The notes: generated from the letters alone by a model not told the origin. Numbered from the stretch's first letter, positions 33,615 through 41,782 are shown. The stretch is DNA of 64,000 nt from Natronomicrosphaera sp040876735 (GCA_040876735.1 JBBDPC010000114.1:1-64000); one strand, 5' to 3'. Made by a program: numbers and translations.

Positions 33615-36158
33615 ATGCCCGAACGCTTCGCCCGACGCATTCTTGAACACCTCGCCGACCAGCGCTACGAGCCGCGCACCGCGCACCAGCTTGCGCAGGA
33701 CCTGAGCATCCCCGAATCGGAGCAGCCGATCTTCGAGGAGGCGGTGCGCGCCCTGCTCGCCGAGGGCCAGGTCGTCGCCGGCACCGCCGACACGCTGCTG
33801 CTGCCGCCGCCGGGCCGGTCGATGGTGGGCATCTTTCGCAAGCATGAGCGCGGCTTCGGCTTCATCGTGCCAGACGAACTGACGCAGCACGGCGACCTGT
33901 TCGTGCCGCCCAACGCCACCATGGACGCGATGACCGGCGACCGCGTGCGCGCCAAGGTCCGCCACCAGCCCAAGCGCGGGGCCGCCACGGGCAAGTCGCC
34001 CTACACCGGCGAGATTGTCGAGATCCTCCAGCGGGCGGACAAGCATTACGTCGGCACACTGCTCAAGGACGGCAAGCGGTTCGTCGTGCAGGTCGACGGC
34101 CGGGTGCTGCACGACAACGTGCTCATTCGCGACCCGCACGCCAAGAATGCGAAGGTCGGCGACAAGGTTGTCGTCGAACTGATCGAGTATCCCGACAAGC
34201 CCGGCCAGATGGCGGAGGGCGTCATCACCGAAGTGCTGGGCGAGTCGGGCGAGCCGGAGATCGAAACGCTGTCGGTGATCCGCGCGTTCGGCCTGGCGGA
34301 CAAGTTCGCCGAAGAAGTGGTGCAGGGGGCGCGCGAGGCGGCGAAGCGGTTTCAGGATGATGGTGTGCCGGCGGACCGCGAGGACCTGACCGGGCAGTTC
34401 ACGTTGACGATCGATCCGCCGGACGCCCGCGACTTCGACGATGCGATCCACATCCGCAAGCTGGACGAACTCGACGAACCGCAGCGGACGGGTCACTTAA
34501 GTGATTCGTCCAGAAAAGCGCCCGTGAAGCCGCCCGCCAACGCGGTGTGGGAGCTTGGGGTGCACATCGCCGACGTTTCGCATTTCGTGCGCCTCGGCGA
34601 ACCGTTGGACGATGAAGCGTATCAGCGTGGCAACAGCACCTACCTGCCGCGGTTGGTCATCCCCATGCTGCCGGAGCTGTTGAGCAACGGCGTCTGCTCG
34701 CTTCAGGAAGATGTGAACCGCTTCACCAAGAGCGCGTTCATCTACTACGACGCCCAGGGCCACGTCGTCGGCCAGCGCTTCGCCCGCACGGTGATTCACT
34801 CCAACAAACGGCTGACCTACCTCGAAGCGCAGGCCCTGATCGACGGCGACCTGCGCGAAGCGGTCAAGCACGCCCGCACGGAAGCGAAGTATCCCAAGCC
34901 GCTCGCCCAGGCGCTTAAGCAGATGGACGCGCTGGCGAAGACGATCCGCCAGCGTCGGCTGAAAGAGGGCATGATCGTGCTGGGCCTACCCGACGTGGAG
35001 CTGGTCTTCGACGAGTCGGGCCGGGTGGTCGATGCGGTGCCGGAGGACGACGCGTTCACGCACACGCTGATCGAGATGTTCATGGTCGAGGCCAACGAGG
35101 CGGCGGCCCGGCTGTTCGACTCGCTGGGCGTGCCGATGATTCGGCGGATCCATCCCGACCCGGACGCCCACGACGTGGGCCAGTTGCGCCACTTTGCGCG
35201 CGTGGCGGGGTACAACATTCCCGCCAAGCCGTCGCGGAAGGAGTTGCAGGGCTTGCTGGAATCGGTGCGTGGCAAGCCGGCACAGCACGCGGTGCACCTG
35301 GCGGTGTTGCGGACGCTGAGCAAGGCGGAATACTCGCCGCTGCTGATCGGCCACTTCGCGCTGGCGAGCGAGCATTACACACACTTCACCAGTCCCATTC
35401 GCCGGTACCCGGACCTGATCGTGCATCGGGGCCTGGACGCCTATCTTGATGCCACGGACAACGGGGCCCGGACTGGCCACTTAAGTGGCCAGTCCCGGAT
35501 GAAGGGGCGCAAGCAGATTGCCAAGGCGGTGACCGATTCGCATGTTGTGCCCAACGAGGAGCGCCTGATCGAGATGGGCCGGCACTGCTCGAACAGCGAG
35601 CGCAACAGCGAGCAGGCCGAGCGCGAGCTTCGCAGCTACCTGGTGATGGAACTGCTGTCGAACCATCTTGGTGAAGACTTCGACGCGACGGTGACGGGGG
35701 TGACGAGCATGGGCGTGTTCATGCAGCTCAACCGTTACCTGGTGGACGGGCTGGTGCGTGCCGCCGATTTGCCGGGGCCGCCCGGCGAGCGTTGGCAGCT
35801 CAATCCGAACACCGGTGCATTGACCGCGCAGCGCTCGGGCCGGGCGATCACGATCGGCGACCTGTTCACGGTGCGCGTGGCGAAGGTGGACCTGGCGCGT
35901 CGGCAGATGGACCTGGTGATCATCGAGGACCGTGCGGGCGGCCAGCCGGCCGGCGAAGGTGACGGCGGGGGCGAGGTGAAGAAGAAAAAGAAGCCACGCC
36001 GGCAGTCGCCTGGCGCCCGCAAGGCTCACCAGGAGACGATGAAGGTCAAGCAGAGCAAGAGCCAAAACCAAAAGAAGGGGCCGAGCAAGGGCCGGGGCCG
36101 GCAGGTCGATGACGCGTCTTCCCCGGAGAAGAAAAAGAAACGTCGTCGCCGCCGTTAG
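33615..36158 (+). CDS. rnr: Ribonuclease R
   Basis: An 847-residue 3'-to-5' exoribonuclease of the RNase II/R family that degrades structured RNA. An N-terminal winged-helix region is followed by cold-shock domains (VGIFRKHERGFGFIVPD), the RNB catalytic domain with DARDFDDAI and its metal-binding aspartates, then HFTSPIRRYPDLIVHR. An S1 domain follows (VTSMGVFMQLNRYLVDGLV), and a Lys/Arg-rich tail (GEVKKKKKPRR, KKKKRRRRR). Two in-frame 26-bp palindromes of family B occur, at residues about 291-299 (34486-34511) and 619-627 (35470-35495), both read as RTGHLSxxS. Both interrupt otherwise conserved stretches, the first between EKL-like LDELDE and WELGVHIADVSHF, so they are probably surface loops. 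Confidence 0.92.
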   Translation: MPERFARRILEHLADQRYEPRTAHQLAQDLSIPESEQPIFEEAVRALLAEGQVVAGTADTLLLPPPGRSMVGIFRKHERGFGFIVPDELTQHGDLFVPPNATMDAMTGDRVRAKVRHQPKRGAATGKSPYTGEIVEILQRADKHYVGTLLKDGKRFVVQVDGRVLHDNVLIRDPHAKNAKVGDKVVVELIEYPDKPGQMAEGVITEVLGESGEPEIETLSVIRAFGLADKFAEEVVQGAREAAKRFQDDGVPADREDLTGQFTLTIDPPDARDFDDAIHIRKLDELDEPQRTGHLSDSSRKAPVKPPANAVWELGVHIADVSHFVRLGEPLDDEAYQRGNSTYLPRLVIPMLPELLSNGVCSLQEDVNRFTKSAFIYYDAQGHVVGQRFARTVIHSNKRLTYLEAQALIDGDLREAVKHARTEAKYPKPLAQALKQMDALAKTIRQRRLKEGMIVLGLPDVELVFDESGRVVDAVPEDDAFTHTLIEMFMVEANEAAARLFDSLGVPMIRRIHPDPDAHDVGQLRHFARVAGYNIPAKPSRKELQGLLESVRGKPAQHAVHLAVLRTLSKAEYSPLLIGHFALASEHYTHFTSPIRRYPDLIVHRGLDAYLDATDNGARTGHLSGQSRMKGRKQIAKAVTDSHVVPNEERLIEMGRHCSNSERNSEQAERELRSYLVMELLSNHLGEDFDATVTGVTSMGVFMQLNRYLVDGLVRAADLPGPPGERWQLNPNTGALTAQRSGRAITIGDLFTVRVAKVDLARRQMDLVIIEDRAGGQPAGEGDGGGEVKKKKKPRRQSPGARKAHQETMKVKQSKSQNQKKGPSKGRGRQVDDASSPEKKKKRRRRR
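34486..34511 (+). repeat. Family B palindrome in rnr (copy B2)
   Basis: A 26-bp palindrome GGACGGGTCACTT/AAGTGATTCGTCC. All 13 half-site positions pair, two as G-T. It is centred on CTTAAG and translated in frame as TGHLSDSS. Confidence 0.8.
35470..35495 (+). repeat. Family B palindrome in rnr (copy B3)
   Basis: A perfect 26-bp palindrome GGACTGGCCACTT/AAGTGGCCAGTCC centred on CTTAAG, translated in frame as TGHLSGQS. Confidence 0.85.
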
Positions 36159-36217
36159 TCGTCGGCTTCATGTCGACGCGGATGGCGATCGGAAATAACC
36201 AGAACCAGACCACCGCG

Positions 36218-36236
36218 CGTCGCCATAAAGGCGACG
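36218..36236. repeat. Small palindrome between rnr and the channel gene
   Basis: CGTCGCC/GGCGACG with an ATAAA loop. The flanking GGCTAA resembles the end of the palindrome at 61522-61564. It could be a terminator or another dispersed element. Confidence 0.55.
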
Positions 36237-36268
36237 GCTAATGTTCCCAACGTTTCTCACGCCAGATC

Positions 36269-37252
36269 ATGATCGTGCGCTTCCTCGACAACGTCGTCAA
36301 CTCCAACGCCTTCCAGAACTTCATCCTTGCGATGATCGGGCTGGCGGCGGTGATCGTCGGGCTGGAGACGTATCCGCACATCGTTGAACGGCATCACACG
36401 CTGCTGGTCACGCTCGACTGGATCATCATCTACATCTTCGCCATCGAAGCGGCGATGAAGATGGGCGCCCACGGCCGACGGTTCTACCGCTACTTCAATG
36501 ATCCGTGGAACGTCTTCGACTTCACCATCGTCGTGCTCTGCTTCATCCCGGCGGTGGGGCCTTACGCCGCGATCCTCCGCCTCGCCCGCGTGCTGCGAAC
36601 GTTGCGGCTGGTCAGTGCCGTGCCGCGGCTGCAACTGATCGTTTCCAGCCTGCTGCATGGGTTGCCGAGCATGGGCTACGTCGGCGTCCTGTTGCTGCTG
36701 CTGTTCTACATCTACGCGGTGATGGGCGTCTTCCTCTTCCGTGAGAACGACCCGTTCCACTTCGCCGACCTGCAAAGCGCCATGCTCACGCTCTTCCGCG
36801 TGGTCACGCTCGAAGACTGGACCGACGTGCTCTACACGCAGATCCACGGCTCGGACGTCCACCGGCCCGAGGGGACGCCGCCGTTTACGCCCGAGCCGCA
36901 TGCTCAGCCCGTCGTCGCCGTGCTCTACTTCGTCAGCTTCGTCATCCTGGGCACGATCATCATGCTCAACCTCGTCATCGGCGTCATCCTCTCCTCCATG
37001 CAGGAAGCGCAGACCGAACGCGACCGCGCCGCCCTCGCCGACGCCCGCGCCACCGCGCACGGCCTCACCACCGACCAGGAAATCGAACTGCTCGAACATC
37101 AGCTCGACGAGATGAAACGCCACCTCCACCTCGTCCGCACCCGCCTCCGCCACGACCCTCAACACCACAACGGCGACACCCCCGGAACCCCCGGTGGAAC
37201 CTCCGGCCTCCCCGCCACCCTCCACCGCCGGCCCCCCGTCCGCGGTGCGTAA
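36269..37252 (+). CDS. Voltage-gated cation channel (bacterial NaV/CaV type)
   Basis: A 327-residue six-helix ion channel subunit, which would assemble as a tetramer in the inner membrane. Helices S1-S3 lie within residues 15-95. The S4 voltage sensor has arginines at 104, 107, 110 and 113 (RLARVLRTLR), and the pore lies between S5 (138-156) and S6 (about 207-230). The selectivity filter reads TLEDWTD (180-186). Compared with the sodium filter TLESWSM of NavAb, Asp replaces Ser and Met at the positions that make engineered CavAb calcium-selective, so calcium preference is predicted. The C-terminus carries a coiled coil (EIELLEHQLDEMKRHLHLV), typical of this family's tetramerisation tail. The start ATG 36269 gives the normal short N-terminus. 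Confidence 0.85.
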   Translation: MIVRFLDNVVNSNAFQNFILAMIGLAAVIVGLETYPHIVERHHTLLVTLDWIIIYIFAIEAAMKMGAHGRRFYRYFNDPWNVFDFTIVVLCFIPAVGPYAAILRLARVLRTLRLVSAVPRLQLIVSSLLHGLPSMGYVGVLLLLLFYIYAVMGVFLFRENDPFHFADLQSAMLTLFRVVTLEDWTDVLYTQIHGSDVHRPEGTPPFTPEPHAQPVVAVLYFVSFVILGTIIMLNLVIGVILSSMQEAQTERDRAALADARATAHGLTTDQEIELLEHQLDEMKRHLHLVRTRLRHDPQHHNGDTPGTPGGTSGLPATLHRRPPVRGA

Positions 37253-37280
37253 ATCCTAATCCCCAACCCCCAACCTCCGC

Positions 37281-38339
37281 ATGCACTCCACCCTCGCCGC
37301 CTGGCTGCACAACCTCGACCCCTACGCCATCGGCCCCATCCGCTGGTACGGCCTCTCCTACCTGCTGGGCTTCACCATCGCCTGGCTGCTCGTGCGACGC
37401 ATCGCCCGCGCCGGCGTCACCCCGCTCAAGCCCGTCCACGCCAGCGACCTCATCGTCGCCGTCGCCATCGGCATCATCGTCGGCGGCCGACTGGGCTACG
37501 TCCTCTTCTACCGCCCCGACCTGCTCTGGACCGTCTACGACGGCCTGCCCTTCTGGGGCGTGCTGGCGATCAACGAAGGCGGCATGGCCAGCCACGGCGG
37601 CATGATCGGCGGCGTGCTCGCCTGCTGGATCTTTGCCAGACGCCACGACCCGTCCATCCCCATGCTCCACGCGCTCGACCTGATTGCCTTCGCCGCGCCG
37701 CTGGGCCTCTTCTTCGGCCGGATCGCCAACTTCATCAACGGCGAACTCATCGGCCGGCCGGCGCCCGAAGGGCTGCCGTGGGCCGTGAAGTTTCCGCAGG
37801 AAATGTACGACTGGCCACGTGAACGACTCGACCGCCTGCTCGAACAGTATCAGCGCGTCCTCGGTGAGGAGGGGCACGTCTTCTACCGCGGTCCCTACGA
37901 GTTGGTCGACCAACTGATCGCGTTGATCCAGGCAGGTGACGAGCAGGCCATCACCTTCGTCGAGCCGCTGCTCACGCCGCGCCACCCGTCACAGCTTTAC
38001 GCGGCGCTGCTGGAGGGGCTGATGGTCTTCCTCGTGCTGCTCTGGGCGTGGCGGAAGCCGCAGTCGCCGGGGCTGATCGCGGCACTGTTCGCCATCGTCT
38101 ATGCGGTGGGGCGGATTGCGAACGAGTTTTTCCGCCGGCCCGATGTGCACATCCAGGACGCGGAGTTCGCCTGGCTGAACATCACGCGTGGCCAGTGGCT
38201 CAGCGGCCTGCTGCTGCTGGTGGGTGTCTGGGGCGTGTGGTACGTCCATCGCCGCGGCAGCGTCCCGATGGGCGGCTGGCATCGGGGGCCGTGGACGACG
38301 CAGAAGCCGAGCGAGGCGAAGCCTGTTCGAAACCGATAG
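37281..38339 (+). CDS. lgt: Prolipoprotein diacylglyceryl transferase
   Basis: A 352-residue membrane enzyme that moves a diacylglyceryl group from phosphatidylglycerol to the lipobox cysteine of prolipoproteins. Characteristic blocks are RWYGLSYLLGF, GGRLGYVLFY, GGMASHGGMIGG and FFGRIANFINGELIGRP. The late HPSQLYAALLEG is also normal. It is longer than typical Lgt (near 290) because of a soluble insert at about residues 170-232 (RERLDRLLEQYQRVLGEEGH, ELVDQLIALIQAGDEQAI) before HPSQLY. That loop faces the periplasm side in known Lgt structures, and the insert's purpose is unknown. It follows the channel gene by 28 nt. A small GGGCG/CGCCC hairpin lies just downstream (38357-38369). Confidence 0.9.
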   Translation: MHSTLAAWLHNLDPYAIGPIRWYGLSYLLGFTIAWLLVRRIARAGVTPLKPVHASDLIVAVAIGIIVGGRLGYVLFYRPDLLWTVYDGLPFWGVLAINEGGMASHGGMIGGVLACWIFARRHDPSIPMLHALDLIAFAAPLGLFFGRIANFINGELIGRPAPEGLPWAVKFPQEMYDWPRERLDRLLEQYQRVLGEEGHVFYRGPYELVDQLIALIQAGDEQAITFVEPLLTPRHPSQLYAALLEGLMVFLVLLWAWRKPQSPGLIAALFAIVYAVGRIANEFFRRPDVHIQDAEFAWLNITRGQWLSGLLLLVGVWGVWYVHRRGSVPMGGWHRGPWTTQKPSEAKPVRNR

Positions 38340-38409
38340 ACCGTTTTCAGGGCAGAGGGCGTTTCGCCCGACGATGGGGGATGATGGTGTGTGTCCCTCA
38401 CCGTTCAGA

Positions 38410-38865
38410 TCACGTCTCGTCCTGCTGTTCGGGGCGGCCCTGCGAGTCGACGACGTGGCGGATGGTCTGCGTCAACTGTTCCGTTGAGCAGCCCTTGGAG
38501 AGATAGGCGGCGGCGCCGGCCTGGCGCATGAGCGTGGCGACCTCGTCGTCGTTGTACATCGACAGGCCGATCACCTTGACGTGGTCGTTTTCCTCCCTCA
38601 AGGCGGCGGTGGCCTGCAGGCCGTTGAGGCCGGGCATGTTCACGTCCATGAGCACGACGTCGGGGTCGAGGCGGCGGGCCTCGGTTAAAGCCTGTTCGCC
38701 GTCGCCCGCCTCGCCGACGACGTCAATCTCCGGCGAGCGCTTGAGCACCATCAACAACCCCTCCCGCACCACAGCGTGGTCATCCACCACCAGCACGCGG
38801 ATCGGACGGTTGGCCCCCGGTGACGCCCCGGCTTCACTGCCTGTCAGTTCGTTGGTCCGTTTCAT
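38410..38865 (-). CDS. Receiver-only response regulator (NarL-type REC)
   Basis: A 151-residue protein made almost only of a receiver domain: VLVVDDHAVVREGLLMVLKR, phospho-acceptor Asp in VVLMDVNMPGLNG, and the conserved Lys in AAYLSKGCS. The sequence type is that of NarL/FixJ regulators, but the DNA-binding helix-turn-helix is missing. The protein ends soon after TQTIRHVV with a hydrophilic tail. It therefore signals by protein contact, not by DNA binding. No kinase gene is adjacent. ATG 38865 is chosen because residues upstream are basic and non-conserved. Confidence 0.8.
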   Translation of the reverse strand: MKRTNELTGSEAGASPGANRPIRVLVVDDHAVVREGLLMVLKRSPEIDVVGEAGDGEQALTEARRLDPDVVLMDVNMPGLNGLQATAALREENDHVKVIGLSMYNDDEVATLMRQAGAAAYLSKGCSTEQLTQTIRHVVDSQGRPEQQDET

Positions 38866-39270
38866 CCTGTACTCACCCGTTGCCGTTCGGCGTCTGGAAG
38901 CACCGTTTCGACGGCCGACCCCCCGACCGATGCGAATCAAGCACGTTACCATGAGTATCGGATGATGAAATGCCCGGTTTTTCCATACGGCTACCCTGAA
39001 GCGTTGCCGGCAGGATTCGGGCCCGCACCTGCTGCTATCCGCATTCAGCATCCAATCATCACGCAAAAATACGGTAAAAGCCGAACCATGCCAGCGCTAC
39101 ACTAGCCCGCGCCACGCCACGCCGCTTCCGACAGGCGGGGCGAACCGGCGCAATTCATCCGATTGACCGACTTGCCCTGACCGTCAGGTCCGGCCCACCC
39201 CTACCCTGAAAACAGTCTTCGCCGTTCCTTTTCCTCTTTCCTTCTGATCCTGCCGGCTTGATCCGGCGCG
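38866..39270. other. 405-nt stretch without a gene
   Basis: It separates the receiver-only regulator and the ATP-grasp gene. It is slightly AT-richer around 38,990-39,090. I see no coding region, repeat or clear promoter pair in it. Confidence 0.5.
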
Positions 39271-40227
39271 CTACGGCGTCCACCGGGAGAGGGTCATGTA
39301 GCGGTCGTGGCGTCGCTGCTGGGCGAGCAGGTCATCGTCGATGGCGACCCTGCCGACGGCGGGGGTGTCGATGGCGGCGAAGGCGTCGGCGAGCTGGTCG
39401 AAGGCGAGGCGGGCGGCTTCGAGGCGGATGGGGTAGGGGTGGGTCGTGGGGCGGCGGAGAGCGGGATTGGTGTTGATTTCGTAGACCTGGGGCTGGCCGT
39501 CGACGAGGCCGAAGTCGGCGCGGCCGTAGGCGATCTCGCCGGCGTCGAAGGCGGGTCGCAGCGCATCGGCGTAGCGGTTGGTCTGGATGATGTCGTGCTC
39601 ATCATCATAGAGGGCCTGGTCGGCCGCGCCGAGTTGGCCATACTTGGGACACCAGCGGGCATCATGAGCGCACATGGCGGGGACGAGGCGGTCGCCGACG
39701 CGGTAGATGGCGAGCTTGCGGAACAGGTTGTCGCGCACCGGCTCGGCGGCGTACTCCACCAGCAGCAGTTCACGGCGGGGGATGCCTTGGGCGAGGGCGT
39801 CGTCGACGGCGCGCTGCACGTCGGCCGGGGTGTGCAGCAGGTCGGAGAGCGGGCCCTGGTGGGCGGACTCGGTGCGGAGGAAGAGGGGATAGCGATGAGG
39901 CGAAGCGTCTTCGTCGACACGGTGGACGTTGAAGTGGTTGATGCCTTGGGCGTGGAGCGTGCGGAGGAGGCTGTAGCGATGGCGGACGCGGGCGGGGTCG
40001 TTGAGCACGCGCAGGCCGGCGGCGGCGAGGTGGCGGTGGAGCCGGCCGGCGAGCTGGAGTTCCCAGAAGTTGAGGCGGTCGAAGTCGGTGAAGATGTAGG
40101 TGGCGCGGGGCAGGCGCTTGGCGCGGAAGGCGTGCTGGTAGGCGATCAGTCGCAGGTCGAACCGGCCGGTGTGGCGGAGCACCCGGTGCGTGTGTTTGCG
40201 GGGGCCGGTGAGGAGGAGGGCGATCAT
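39271..40227 (-). CDS. ATP-grasp protein of the candidate RiPP locus
   Basis: A 318-residue protein whose C-terminal two thirds have ATP-grasp features: the strand YPLFLRTESAHQGPLSDLL, the hinge RELLLVEYAAE, the metal-binding YGRADFG, and the final YEINTNP (residues 249-255), equivalent to the ExNxN magnesium site. The N-terminal part (TYIFTDFDRLNFWELQLAG) has the look of the usual pre-ATP-grasp domain. ATP-grasp enzymes ligate a carboxylate, activated as acyl-phosphate, to an amine or other nucleophile. In several RiPP classes they crosslink or extend precursor peptides. The ATG overlaps the stop of the HExxH gene as ATGA, so the two are translationally coupled. The specific substrate is inferred from context only. 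Confidence 0.7.
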   Translation of the reverse strand: MIALLLTGPRKHTHRVLRHTGRFDLRLIAYQHAFRAKRLPRATYIFTDFDRLNFWELQLAGRLHRHLAAAGLRVLNDPARVRHRYSLLRTLHAQGINHFNVHRVDEDASPHRYPLFLRTESAHQGPLSDLLHTPADVQRAVDDALAQGIPRRELLLVEYAAEPVRDNLFRKLAIYRVGDRLVPAMCAHDARWCPKYGQLGAADQALYDDEHDIIQTNRYADALRPAFDAGEIAYGRADFGLVDGQPQVYEINTNPALRRPTTHPYPIRLEAARLAFDQLADAFAAIDTPAVGRVAIDDDLLAQQRRHDRYMTLSRWTP

Positions 40228-41213
40228 GCGTGGACGGCGTCCATGTAGTCGCGGGCGGCGTCCATCAGGGCCCGGCCTGTGTCGGTGAGGCGGGCGTGCT
40301 CGGCGATCACGGTGTGGCCTGCGTCGAAGTTGCGGCGGTCGGCGTCGCGGGCGGCTTCGGCGGCGGCGCGGGTGCCCGTGTCGAGTTGGCCGGCGTCAAG
40401 CAGGCGGGACATCGCCCAGTGCATGCGGGCGGAGACGAAGGTGGCGTGGTAGATGCCATCCATCGGACGCGGGTCGTGGCGCAGCGGCGAAGCGTAAAGC
40501 TCGTCGTCGCTGTTGAGCACCAATGGCTCGTCGGTGCAGAAGCCGAACAGCAGACTATGGGCGCTTTCGTGGGCGACGACCTCGACGATGGCGTAATCGG
40601 TGGGATGGTGGTCGGCGTTGAGGAACAAGGCGCCCCAGAGCTGGAAGTGCGAGCCGCCGTCGAACTGCACTTTCGCGGCCGGGTCGCCCACGACGCAAAT
40701 GACCTCGCGGACGATCGCCCGCACTTCGCCCGCCAGTTCGGGCATAGCCTGTGCCATCAGCGCCATGCCGCGCTGGTAGCGCTCGGCGAACGCCTCGGCT
40801 TTCGTCGCGGTCGGCGGCAGCAGGTCGATCGGCGTTGACGGATCTTCGGTCATCAGGGCGTGGTAAAGCGCGCTTTTCTCGCACTGCCGGCGATCGCGCA
40901 GCGGTTGGACCACCTGCGCCGCCCCCACCGGCTGGGCTTGGGCGAGGCGCTGCACGCAACGCTCGGCGTCGTCGAGCCGGCCCTCGGCGAGCAGGGGGAC
41001 GAGGCGGTAATAGTGCGCGAAGATTGAGGGGGCATAGCGGTCGCCTTGCTCCAGCGACGCGGCCACGCGCTCCAGGCCCGCCACGTCGAACGCCCCGGCC
41101 GCCCGGCACTGCTGGCCGAGGTAGCGCAGGCTTCGGCCAAGTTCCGCGTGCATCCGCCGATCGAGCTGGCCTGCCCGGTCCGCGTCCGGCTGAAACCCCA
41201 GATGCGTCACCAT
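40224..41213 (-). CDS. HExxH-motif putative peptide beta-hydroxylase
   Basis: A 329-residue protein resembling the HEXXH-motif RiPP maturase family (TIGR04267-like). Some members are alpha-ketoglutarate-dependent peptide beta-hydroxylases. The metal site is VVAHESAHSLLF (HESAH at residues 215-219). It is preceded by SHFQLWGALFLNADHH and followed by NSDDELYASPLRHDPRPMDG (233-252) and GIYHATFVSARM, which may supply the third ligand (His256) and the cosubstrate-binding arginines. The N-terminal half is helical, consistent with a recognition or tetratricopeptide-like domain. It lies 209 nt downstream of a 53-residue peptide gene and overlaps the ATP-grasp gene by ATGA. A plain zinc protease is the alternative, but SPLRHDPRPMDG favours the modification family. 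Confidence 0.72.
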   Translation of the reverse strand: MVTHLGFQPDADRAGQLDRRMHAELGRSLRYLGQQCRAAGAFDVAGLERVAASLEQGDRYAPSIFAHYYRLVPLLAEGRLDDAERCVQRLAQAQPVGAAQVVQPLRDRRQCEKSALYHALMTEDPSTPIDLLPPTATKAEAFAERYQRGMALMAQAMPELAGEVRAIVREVICVVGDPAAKVQFDGGSHFQLWGALFLNADHHPTDYAIVEVVAHESAHSLLFGFCTDEPLVLNSDDELYASPLRHDPRPMDGIYHATFVSARMHWAMSRLLDAGQLDTGTRAAAEAARDADRRNFDAGHTVIAEHARLTDTGRALMDAARDYMDAVHA

Positions 41214-41422
41214 GCTTCGTCACTTTCCATGTCGAGCCAGAGGGCGCATGACGCAACCCGGCGCCCCCGTTGGCGTGCTTAGGTTGTAAGCTGACGCAAC
41301 GGTCCCTGCCGGCAAGGCGCATCCACACCATTCACTTTTGGCAGCCGAGCGGTTGCAGGCAGTTGTGCGAGGCGGGCATGTGCGGAACCGCTTCGAGCGA
41401 TCGCCGGAGCGAGGGGGCAGGC

Positions 41423-41584
41423 TCAGACCTTCACGCCGGCCTTCGCGCCGATCTTGCTGCCGATGGGGCTGAGGATCTTGCCGCCGACCTTGGCGCCGAT
41501 CACCGGCTTCGTGGTCTTGTCCGACGCGGTCAGGAGGCGGTAGCCGAGCAGTTGCGTGGCGTCGAGGTTGATCTTCGTGCTCAT
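41423..41584 (-). CDS. Candidate RiPP precursor peptide, 53 residues
   Basis: A short peptide gene easily missed because a longer frame covers it. The peptide starts MSTKINLDATQLLGYRLLT, a leader-like helix (residues 1-20). It continues with a hydrophilic linker SDKTTKP and ends in a Gly/Lys-patterned half, IGAKVGGKI, LSP, IGSKIGAKAGVKV. Lysines fall at 32, 36, 44, 48 and 52, forming xGxK-like units spaced by four. AGGAA lies 8 nt before the ATG. It is first in a minus-strand group followed by the HExxH and ATP-grasp genes. A weak inverted repeat in the 209-nt gap (about 41347-41393) could lower expression of the enzymes relative to the peptide. There is no cysteine, and Ser/Thr residues are few in the C-terminal half, so a lanthipeptide is unlikely. 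Confidence 0.65.
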   Translation of the reverse strand: MSTKINLDATQLLGYRLLTASDKTTKPVIGAKVGGKILSPIGSKIGAKAGVKV

Positions 41585-41782
41585 GGGAAGGTTCCTGGCA
41601 AGGCGTGCTCAACCGGGTATGTGCTGCGTCCCACGCACAGGGCGTGCCTGCCTGGTTGAAGGCGGCGGGCACAAATGGACGGCGACGTGATTATGCGAAG
41701 CGGCGGCGACCGCGTCAAGCAAAATCCCCCCTGGCGCTCTTGGCGCGAAACTCTTTTTGCCCAAGCGGCGTGGCACGCCTGT

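Noticed and set aside
40224..41213. The HExxH protein as an ordinary zinc protease
   Set aside because: The SPLRHDPRPMDG and GIYHATFV blocks, the ATGA link to an ATP-grasp gene and the upstream short peptide fit peptide modification better, although protease activity is not excluded.
41220..41672. A 150-codon minus-strand frame over the candidate precursor
   Set aside because: Its translation is Arg/Gln/His-rich and lacks structure, while the 53-residue frame has a ribosome site and a regular peptide pattern.
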